Assembly: GCF_005047355.1 (NCBI RefSeq)
Contig: NZ_SUMC01000048.1
Coordinates: 1 to 61,390 of the forward strand
Direction of reading: 5' to 3'
Origin: Actinacidiphila oryziradicis
GTDB taxonomy: Bacteria; Actinomycetota; Actinomycetes; Streptomycetales; Streptomycetaceae
DNA: 61,390 nucleotides
Shown: piece by piece, positions 55,073 through 61,390 of the stretch
Layout: the number at the start of each line of letters is the position of its first letter
How positions within the stretch are numbered: position 1 is the stretch's first letter
Program-made: the position numbers and the translations under genes
The notes under the pieces: model-generated
What the model was told of the DNA's origin: nothing
Database searches by the model: none
Seen by the model: only the letters and a program-made list of their open reading frames with translations

Positions 55073-55190
55073 CGCGGTCCATTCTCAGTGGTGCCAGCAT
55101 GGCCGATGGAGAGGCAAGATCTCTGATCGGCAAGGCCTTTCGGGATTGATTCATTGTGCGGGCGCGACTGCCCTGTGTGGCGGTTTTGCG

Positions 55191-55196
55191 ATTATA
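55191..55196 (-). promoter_or_regulatory. Candidate -10 box for the helicase operon
   Basis: A perfect TATAAT on the minus strand, 119 bases before the helicase ATG. A clear -35 partner is not evident, so this is tentative. The 55073-55200 leader is also AT-richer than its surroundings. Confidence 0.35.
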
Positions 55197-55200
55197 TCGT

Positions 55201-55609
55201 GACGATCTTGGGGGCTGGTGACATAGGTGCCGATCCGGGGCTGACGTTTTTGGCGGTGATACTGGTCAGTTGGTTGCCGGTCGGTACATCTGGAGTGTGT
55301 TGTTGCTGGTCAGGGGCGTGGGAATGAGGTCCCGCGCTCGCCTGCCGGAGGCGGGCAGAGCTGCCGCTTCACGGCGTGGGGTTCAGGCTGTAGCGGATTC
55401 CTGTTGCGGTGAGGCTGAGTTGTTCGCCGCATGGGGGTGATGAGGGGGAAGAGCGGGCTGGGAGGTTCAGCCGGGCGCCCGCGTACCGCCGGGCCGCCGC
55501 CGCACCGTGGGCGGGGGCTGAGTAGGCGGAGGCCAAGGCTGTGGTGATGACAGCGTGAGTGGGTACGGCGGTTGCCGGGGGCACGGCATGGGGCGGGTGG
55601 CCAGCTGTG
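55201..55609. other. Intergenic with a possible small minus-strand frame at 55369-55560
   Basis: A minus-strand stretch ending at 55369 reads LASAYSAPAHGAAAARRYAGARLNLPARS then GEQLSLTATGIRYSLNPTP, which has protein-like character, but I cannot find a start with a ribosome site. Nothing else is visible in the span. Confidence 0.35.
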
Positions 55610-55789
55610 GCGGTGCTCGCCGTCCCGGTCGCCGCCGTCCTGGTGCTGCTGGCATGGGTCCTGGCCGACGCGGCCCGCACCCGCCGCCTGACCACCCTCA
55701 TCAAAGCCGCCCGCACCACACCGGCCGCTCCTACTGCGCGCCCGGCCCCAGAAGCCCAGGCTCTCCCGGCCCGCAGGACCCGCCGCTGA
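55610..55789 (+). CDS. Possible small membrane protein
   Basis: The frame (open from 55559) reads AVAVLAVPVAAVLVLLAWVLADAARTRRLTTLIKAAR, a single hydrophobic helix followed by a basic cytoplasmic end, which is typical of small single-pass proteins. A GTG near 55610 is one possible start; no strong ribosome site is seen. About 55-75 residues. Function unknown. Confidence 0.4.
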   Translation, partial: AVLAVPVAAVLVLLAWVLADAARTRRLTTLIKAARTTPAAPTARPAPEAQALPARRTRR

Positions 55790-56178
55790 CCTATTGGTAA
55801 GGGACAGGTGCAGTGCCTGGTGCCGGGCGTGCTGGTTGCTCAGTCGTGGAGCGTCTGGTCCCGGACCAGCTGTGGGAGCCGTCGGCGCCGACCAGGCCCT
55901 GACGGCAGGCCGAACTGCACGGTGACAGATGGTCGCATCGGCCGGTCTCAGCTGTCCATGCTTCCATCGTTCCATGATCGTTGCTCTTGACCTGGCGAAG
56001 TTGTCGCGGGGTTTCTGTCTCGTACCGTTCGGTGGTCGTGCTCCATGCTCTGTGGCGACGGGCTCTCGGCTACGAGGGCACAGGGACCGGCGTCGCAGCG
56101 GACCGCGTGCCGGACTGTGACCGGGGCGGTGGGGGTGCCCGCGGGCGCTGACGCTCGAGGCGTGACGATGTCCCGGGA
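55790..56178. other. Intergenic, no convincing gene
   Basis: About 390 bases after the small membrane frame and before the convergent nuclease gene stop. Short frames here lack coding character; no repeat, RNA or clear terminator was noticed. Confidence 0.4.
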
Positions 56179-58245
56179 TCAGCGCGAGTAGTCGGCCGGG
56201 GTGACGCGGTTTGCGGCGACGATCCCGACGACGACGGCGCGGTCGATGCTGGCGCCGTCGGGGCGGTGGGAGGTGGTCCACGTCAGTTCATTGATGCGGC
56301 GGGTTCCGGTGGACTTGGCAGTGAGGTCCAGGACGAGGAGCTGGCCGAAGGGGGTGTTGGTGTTGGTGTACTCGGCCGCCTGCTTGAGGTAGCGGCGCTC
56401 GAGGCGCTCGCGGGTGTTGTCGGCGTCGTCCTTCTTGATCTCGGTCAGGTAGCGCAGGGCACCGAAGTGCACCAGGACGTCGGCGCGGCCCATGCCCAGG
56501 TCGACGGTCTCCACGTGGACGATGTTGTGCAGCGGGCCGGCCTGCAGCCAGCCGTGGAAGTCCCGCTGCAGGTCGCCCTCCAGGGCCTTGCGCTGGCCGG
56601 GCCTGGGTTTGCGCCGGTAGTCGTAGGGCCGGTCGCCTTTCTTGCCGGGGCCGAAGAGGTTGGTGCTTGTCAGGTCGGAGCGGCTCTTGAGGAAGAGTAG
56701 GGTCTGCGCGACCAGCGCCTCGAAGGTATGCCGGACCTCGCCGGTGAAGTCCGCAAACGCGGACAGTTGCTCCAGAATGCGGTCCAGGGTGGGAACGATC
56801 ACGGGATCGCAGGCGCTCAAGCGCGCGACGTCGCCGGTGTAGGCGAGGCCTTCGACCGCGGCCAGCGCGGCGTCATCGAGCTGGTCGGCGACTCGGCCGG
56901 CCTGGTCGGTGCCCAGGGCCATGACGAAGGTCGGCGCGAGGCGGTGGAGCCGGTGCGGGTCTCGTCCCGGGGGATCGTCCTCCTCGTCCGCGCTCGAGGA
57001 GCGCTGTGTGCTCTGGGCGCGCGGTGTCGCGCGGGCCCCGATGTGGGCCAGCACGGTGACGGCCGTCTCCGCGTCGAGGCCGGCCTCGGGGTGATCGGTG
57101 GGATGCGCGGCCGCGTGCCGCAGCGCTGCCAGGAAGGACTGCTGCCGAAGGAAGCCGTCTTCGATCGCCGGCTCGATCAGGGCGGCCAGGCCAGTGAGAT
57201 CGTCGCCGGCGCCGACGGGGCGGACGGTGCGCGCCGCCCGGTAGGCGCCAAGCACTGCGTCCAGCGCCCGCCACGGCTCCATCCACACCGGTTCACTCAG
57301 AAGGCTGCTGGTGGCGCGCAGTTGGAGCAGGAGCTGGCTCCAGGCGACCTCGGCGGTGCGGCGCGGCTGTAGCCAGGGCGGCTGGTGGGTGCCCCGCAGC
57401 CACGCCGAGCGCTGCTCCAGGGCGCGTTCGAGCACGTCGGCGGCCTCGGCGACCTTGCCCGCGTTGCCCGAGGCGAACCCCAGCAGCGCGTCGCACACCG
57501 CGGTGTACGCCTCCGCGTCCTGACGTGCCTCGACGGCCGCAGCAGTGGTCGCAAAGAGCCTGCGGGCCTGTGCGACCTGCTGGGTCACCTGCTCGATGTC
57601 GTGGCAGGACAGCGCGCTGCGCAGACGGTCGCAGCCCAGCTCGAACCAGGCGTGGGCGTCGGTAGCCTCCTCGGCCGAGAGCCGCTCCAGCAGGCCGCGG
57701 ACCGTCGCGCCGACAGATTCCTGACCGGCCCAGCAGTCCAGGGCGACCCCCAAAAGCCGTGGCATGCGTTCGAGGAAGTCCTCCGGACCGTCGACGGGGA
57801 GGTCGTCCAGCGCCTCCCAGACCCGGTAGGGGGTGACGGCGTGGGAGGCCGCGAGGCGCACGGCGCCCTCCAACCGTGCGGCGGCCACCAGCGGAGAAGC
57901 CTGGACAGACGCAGGGAAGTCAGCCAGCAGCACGGTGTTCAAGGGCTTGGCCCATGCCCGGGCGGCAGCCGCGCTGGCCAGCAGCGTCTGAAGTGCGGCC
58001 GTCAGGTGCAGGAAGCTGCCCTGAGCAGCGAGGCCTTGAGGGAACGCGCGCGCCGAATCGGTCCACTTACTGTCCTCGTGGTCGAAGGCGTGCGCGATCG
58101 CCTCCGCCAGGAATGGCGCCAGCGGACTTGCCGCGATCGGTTCGGCCTCGCCGGCCACCACCTCGCAGGGCAGCGCGATAGCGGCGAATGTGATGGGCGT
58201 TCCGTTGGAGGCCAGGGCGCTGAGGCGGTCTGCGAGCCGGGTCAT
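56179..58245 (-). CDS. PD-(D/E)XK nuclease-like effector of an ABC-three-component/Lamassu-like operon
   Basis: The 688-residue product begins MTRLADRLSALASNG; AGAAGGGAG precedes the ATG at 58245 by nine bases, so the open frame up to 58341 is not used. Residues 1-560 are helical with no motif that I recognise. Near 585-615 is a candidate nuclease core, GMGRADVLVHFG then YLTEIKKDD, the D...ExK arrangement of PD-(D/E)XK enzymes, followed by RRYLKQAAEYTNTN and a LVLDLT strand. It is the last of three leftward genes, 40 bases after the Rad50-like ATPase gene. By analogy with Lamassu and other ABC-3C systems it would be the DNA-cutting effector released by the ATPase. Confidence 0.72.
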   Translation of the reverse strand: MTRLADRLSALASNGTPITFAAIALPCEVVAGEAEPIAASPLAPFLAEAIAHAFDHEDSKWTDSARAFPQGLAAQGSFLHLTAALQTLLASAAAARAWAKPLNTVLLADFPASVQASPLVAAARLEGAVRLAASHAVTPYRVWEALDDLPVDGPEDFLERMPRLLGVALDCWAGQESVGATVRGLLERLSAEEATDAHAWFELGCDRLRSALSCHDIEQVTQQVAQARRLFATTAAAVEARQDAEAYTAVCDALLGFASGNAGKVAEAADVLERALEQRSAWLRGTHQPPWLQPRRTAEVAWSQLLLQLRATSSLLSEPVWMEPWRALDAVLGAYRAARTVRPVGAGDDLTGLAALIEPAIEDGFLRQQSFLAALRHAAAHPTDHPEAGLDAETAVTVLAHIGARATPRAQSTQRSSSADEEDDPPGRDPHRLHRLAPTFVMALGTDQAGRVADQLDDAALAAVEGLAYTGDVARLSACDPVIVPTLDRILEQLSAFADFTGEVRHTFEALVAQTLLFLKSRSDLTSTNLFGPGKKGDRPYDYRRKPRPGQRKALEGDLQRDFHGWLQAGPLHNIVHVETVDLGMGRADVLVHFGALRYLTEIKKDDADNTRERLERRYLKQAAEYTNTNTPFGQLLVLDLTAKSTGTRRINELTWTTSHRPDGASIDRAVVVGIVAANRVTPADYSR

Positions 58246-58285
58246 GGACGACGACTCCCTTCTCCTGCGGCGCCAGCGGGGGCGA

Positions 58286-60262
58286 TCACCACAACGGACT
58301 GCCGTCCTTGGCCTCGATGATGCTCTCACCGGACAGCACATCGTGGGCCAACTCGGGGTCCGCAGTGGTGATCACGACCTGGAGCCTGTTCTCCCGGGCC
58401 AGCTCGGCCAGCTCCCTAAGCAGGGTGTGCGCGTCCAGGTCCTGGACCTCCTCGGCTTTGGGGCTGTCGATCAACAGCAGCCCAGGATGGGTGGAGACTC
58501 CATGAGCCGCACCGACGCGCAGCAGCGCCACGACAACCGCTATGCGCAACCGCAGCCGCTCCCCGGCGCTCTGCTTGCTGAACCAGTCCCTGGCAGAACC
58601 GTCTTTGGTGATCCTCAGCCGTCCGGCGCGGTCGATCTCGACCGACTCCAGCGAGACGATGCCGAACCGGCGGCCTAGCTCGGCGATCTGCTCGTTGAGC
58701 GCAGCGAACAGTGCGGTGCCGCCCTCGCGGCTGTCCTCTTCGAGGACTTTGGCCGCGGACTTCAGGACGTTCAAGGTCATGGTCTCCACCGGGTCCGCCA
58801 CGGCCGCAGCCGCCTCGGGAAGGACACTGAGCGCTCCCTCGTAGCGCAGAACGCTCTCGCGCGCGGCCACCAGGGCGGGCAACTGCGCCGCCGGCTGGGC
58901 GCGACGCAGCCGTTCCTGGGCGGCGGCAAGGTGAGCGGTGAGCCGCGCGAGCTCGGCCTCGGCGCGTTCCAGGGCGTCCTTGGCGGCGCGCTCCGCCTCC
59001 GCGCTCGCACCCAACTGGTCCTCGGTCTCGGCGATCACCTGTTGGGGGGCTTCGTCGTCGCCCTCGACCGGGCGGTCGCACACCGCGCAGGCATGGGAAC
59101 TGCGTTCGCGCTGCCGGCGATCTTCTTCGATGTCCTGGTCGCAGCGGGGGCAGGTCGTGGGATCCAGCCCGTGGAACAGCCGCCGCGCGATGGCGCTCTC
59201 GCGGACATCGTTGAGGAGCTTGAGGTCACGCTGGCGCGCGGCGCGGGCCCGGCGGTACACGTGCATCAGCTCCTCCCACAGCTCCTGTGCGTCGGCCACC
59301 GCCCTGGCCAGGGCGACCGCCTGCTCGGCCAGTTCGGTGAGCGACTCCTCATTGCCGCCGGCCGCAGGACCGAGCGCCGCCAGGCGGGTGCGGGCCTGCG
59401 TGAGGTCGGCCTCCACCCGCTCACGCTCGCCCCGGCGCGCCTCTGTGAAGGCCTCAGCCGTCGCGACGCGGGTGTAGCTCTCCGTGGCGCGCACATCCCA
59501 CGCCGTCTTTACCCGCGCCAGAGCCGCCGTGGCCGGCAGGTCCAAGAACACCTGCAGGAGACGGCCCGGCAATCCCGCCATCGCCTGGTCCCCGAGCAGG
59601 ACCTTGTCGCCTCCCGCAGGCAGATAGATAGCCCCGTAGTACGCGGCCCAGCCATGCGTCTGGGTGCTATTGCCTTGGACGCTGCTGACTAGCGGCTGCA
59701 GGTCCAGCCGATCCAACATCAACGCCTGGACCTGTTCGGTGAAGCTGGCAGGGCTCGCCGCCCGAAGCAGCGCGACGATACTGCGCGCGGGGACCGGGAC
59801 GCGCGTCCTTGCCAGTTGCGCCACATCCGGGCCGGCCAGTACGAGGGCCGAGACGATCTCCCCGTCGGCGAGGTCGAGGCGGAACCCCAGGGGCTGCCCC
59901 GCCACCACCACGTCCAGGTCCAGCGCGCTCAGCCAGCGCCGCACCCCGCCTTGCAGCTCACGCGGAGTGCCCCGCAGACACCAGGTCACCAACTCCAAGA
60001 CGCTGGTCTTTCCACGGAAGTTGGACGCTACCAGCGCCGTCACCCCATCGGTGAACGGCACCGTTGAGTCGAACGGCCCCGGCGCCACCGCCCCTGTGCG
60101 CTTACCCGCCACCCGCAGCCGGTGCAGCCGCAGCGCTCTGGGCCGCGCTGGAGTGCTCACCAAGGGCAAGCCGTAAGTGGCGAACACATCTCGCACGTTG
60201 TCTTCGGACGCGCTGGCGCGCGCCGCGATCCGCGCCTCCAAAGACCCTTCGATCTCCTTCAC
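58286..60262 (-). CDS. Rad50/SMC-like ATPase with zinc hook
   Basis: The 658-residue protein has an N-terminal P-loop variant (LVASNFRGKTS, Lys85), a coiled-coil region with a zinc-hook centre made of two CxxC pairs (Cys371/374 and Cys392/395), and a C-terminal half with the ABC signature SAGERLRL (566-572) and Walker B LLLIDSPKAEE (595-604). This is the layout of Rad50-type ATPases and of the LmuB subunit of Lamassu and other ABC-three-component defence sets. Its start overlaps the stop of the upstream small gene (ATGA), so the two are coupled. It would sense DNA ends or structures and control the nuclease encoded next. Confidence 0.85.
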   Translation of the reverse strand: MKEIEGSLEARIAARASASEDNVRDVFATYGLPLVSTPARPRALRLHRLRVAGKRTGAVAPGPFDSTVPFTDGVTALVASNFRGKTSVLELVTWCLRGTPRELQGGVRRWLSALDLDVVVAGQPLGFRLDLADGEIVSALVLAGPDVAQLARTRVPVPARSIVALLRAASPASFTEQVQALMLDRLDLQPLVSSVQGNSTQTHGWAAYYGAIYLPAGGDKVLLGDQAMAGLPGRLLQVFLDLPATAALARVKTAWDVRATESYTRVATAEAFTEARRGERERVEADLTQARTRLAALGPAAGGNEESLTELAEQAVALARAVADAQELWEELMHVYRRARAARQRDLKLLNDVRESAIARRLFHGLDPTTCPRCDQDIEEDRRQRERSSHACAVCDRPVEGDDEAPQQVIAETEDQLGASAEAERAAKDALERAEAELARLTAHLAAAQERLRRAQPAAQLPALVAARESVLRYEGALSVLPEAAAAVADPVETMTLNVLKSAAKVLEEDSREGGTALFAALNEQIAELGRRFGIVSLESVEIDRAGRLRITKDGSARDWFSKQSAGERLRLRIAVVVALLRVGAAHGVSTHPGLLLIDSPKAEEVQDLDAHTLLRELAELARENRLQVVITTADPELAHDVLSGESIIEAKDGSPLW

Positions 60263-60969
60263 GCCGCCCCCACCCCCGCCTCCGCTTCGGCGGCCTGCCG
60301 CCGAAACTCATCCAGACGCGCACGGGCCCGTCTACTGACCGAGCCAATCCGCGCTCCCCGCTCCGCTTGCGCGTACTCCCGCTGCAGATACTGCCGCGCC
60401 TTCAACCCGCTTCCCCCCACCCCGTCCGCCAGGTCCACCACGAGGCGGACCCGGTCGACGTAGTACGTGAACTCCGGTGCCTGCCCGACGACCTCGCGCG
60501 CTACGGTGCGCCCCCGCTCGAGCAGGTAGTAGTCGTGCTGGCGGATCCGGTTCACGGTTCCCCGGCGCCGGACTGCGACCAACCCGGCGCTGCGCAGCAC
60601 CGCCAGCGCGTCGTCCAACGGCTCGTACGCGCCGAAGTGGTGCCGCAGCATCGGGTAGCGCCGCACCTCGGGCTCCTCGGAGTCCAAGATCGCAGCCGCG
60701 TGCTCGAGCAACGGCGCCTCGGCGCTGGTCACGTAGTCCGAAAGCAGCTCGTCCGCGAGGTAGTCCGGGTTGCGCAGCCAGAAGTCCAGCTTCTGCAGCC
60801 GGACCTGGGTGCGCACCACCCCGACCGCGCTCGCCAGCCGGGGATCAACGAGACCCGGTTCGCTCACGGGTTCGCACGCGCCGTCGATGAGAAGCAGCAC
60901 ACGCACAGTGTCCTGCTCCCGGCTCGTTACCGGACCTTCGGACTCCTGACCGGCCTGCTCGTGATCCAC
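60259..60969 (-). CDS. Small helical protein, probable middle component of the ABC-3C operon
   Basis: A 236-residue product from GTG 60969, with no strong ribosome site. It has a central part like a winged helix (YEPLDDALAVLRSAGLVAVRRRG then QHDYYLLERGR) and an end rich in Arg and Ala. It opens the operon and its stop is shared with the ATPase start. In ABC-three-component systems a small wHTH 'middle component' sits just before the ATPase, so that role fits size, position and fold, though the family could not be named from sequence alone. The 238 bases upstream hold the promoter. Confidence 0.65.
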   Translation of the reverse strand: MDHEQAGQESEGPVTSREQDTVRVLLLIDGACEPVSEPGLVDPRLASAVGVVRTQVRLQKLDFWLRNPDYLADELLSDYVTSAEAPLLEHAAAILDSEEPEVRRYPMLRHHFGAYEPLDDALAVLRSAGLVAVRRRGTVNRIRQHDYYLLERGRTVAREVVGQAPEFTYYVDRVRLVVDLADGVGGSGLKARQYLQREYAQAERGARIGSVSRRARARLDEFRRQAAEAEAGVGAA

Positions 60970-61208
60970 CGCGTCAGCGTAGCGACAGGTGAACGTACCC
61001 GTACACCGTGCGACGAAGATTGCCGGCGAACCGGGCAGGGCCGAGGCCGACCTCTCCCCGGCGCCCAGAAGTCACCGATTCCGCCCGCTTCTCCCACCTC
61101 TCGGCAGTGCGACGGCTGGACCTCAGTCCTGCCCACGCTGGAAGACCCGCCACCGAGGATTCACAACGCGTGGCGGTGCGGAAGGCCACTATTCGCGGAT
61201 GTGGGTCA
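60970..61208. other. Upstream region of the ABC-3C-like operon
   Basis: About 240 bases between the operon start and the right-hand IS, with no gene. It must hold the operon promoter, but no clear consensus boxes are seen. Confidence 0.4.
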
Positions 61209-61226
61209 GACCCGAATCCGCAGGTA
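61209..61226 (+). repeat. 18-bp terminal repeat, copy 3
   Basis: The motif GACCCGAATCCGCAGGTA that begins the right-hand IS; same as at 157-174 (other strand) and 10201-10218. Confidence 0.7.
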
Positions 61227-61390
61227 GCGGCGAGGTTCGGCGGCTGATACGACGACAGGTGCCTCTGCTGGTTTGAGATGATCGAGGTTCTCTACGCCTG
61301 ATCGCTCTCCCCAGAAGGACACCTGCCGAGTGAAGACGATATCGCGCCGCCGGACGGCCTCCCGTGCCACTGGTCGGCGCGGGACCCGGT
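61209..61390 (+). mobile_element. Right-end insertion sequence terminus (partial)
   Basis: The reverse complement of 61209-61382 matches 1-174 except at two positions. The element begins with the 18-base repeat and runs off the right end. AGAAGGA at about 61313-61319 precedes a GTG at 61330, the likely start of its transposase (VKTISRRRT...), cut by the window end. The two terminal copies point outward, so everything between them is outside the IS bodies. Confidence 0.8.

Noticed and set aside
1..61390. CRISPR array
   Set aside because: No series of regularly spaced direct repeats was seen; the only tandem repeat noticed is the two-unit 30-mer at 45023-45082.

Overview
The window is very GC-rich, uses many GTG and TTG starts, and carries gene families typical of Streptomycetaceae: phage growth limitation genes, a DUF7848-like/XRE/HAD cluster and secreted S53 and SGNH hydrolases. 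I read it as a Streptomyces or Kitasatospora accessory region. The first 174 bases and bases 61209-61382 are inverted copies of each other (two mismatches), each being one end of an insertion sequence. The piece therefore starts and stops inside two copies of the same repeat, so it is either a contig broken at repeats or a segment flanked by inverted IS copies.

Left part (1-14 kb) is mostly decayed: a lectin-like gene cut by the left IS, a frameshifted zinc-ribbon protein gene, an intact DUF5131 (Gp37/Gp68, three-Cys motif) gene facing a tcmP partner truncated by an IS, a 3' tRNA fragment that looks like an attachment site, a large secreted S53 peptidase, an IS1182 remnant, a helicase-associated fragment, an SGNH lipase/esterase and a frameshifted DUF3761 gene.

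The centre (14.4-33 kb) is a type 2 BREX (Pgl) operon in canonical order, pglW-pglX-pglY-pglZ-brxD-brxHI, with overlapping or abutting genes from pglY on. PglX has a low-GC block where its target recognition domain should lie. PglW has a C7 tract at its 5' end that puts the best start codon out of frame.

From 33 to 38 kb are housekeeping-like Streptomyces genes (small zinc-ribbon protein, DUF7848-like pair, XRE/TPR regulator, HAD hydrolase) and a frameshifted gene. At 38-39.8 kb a DNA base hypermodification protein (5-hmdU kinase helical-domain type) faces a 5'-truncated thymidylate-synthase-like gene, next to another IS remnant.

From 40.2 to 55.1 kb a leftward operon encodes three very large proteins: a DnaQ-type exonuclease fused to a DinG-like and a RecQ helicase (2017 aa), an unrecognised protein of about 860 aa (frameshifted as given), and a 2047-aa P-loop ATPase. 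I do not recognise this combination; it is the best candidate here for an undescribed system. At 56.2-61 kb a second leftward operon encodes a small helical protein, a Rad50-like zinc-hook ATPase and a PD-(D/E)XK nuclease-like protein, matching the ABC-three-component/Lamassu plan. The whole is a stacked defence island: BREX, the large helicase-ATPase operon, the ABC-3C-like trio and remnants of a base modification system, separated by IS debris.
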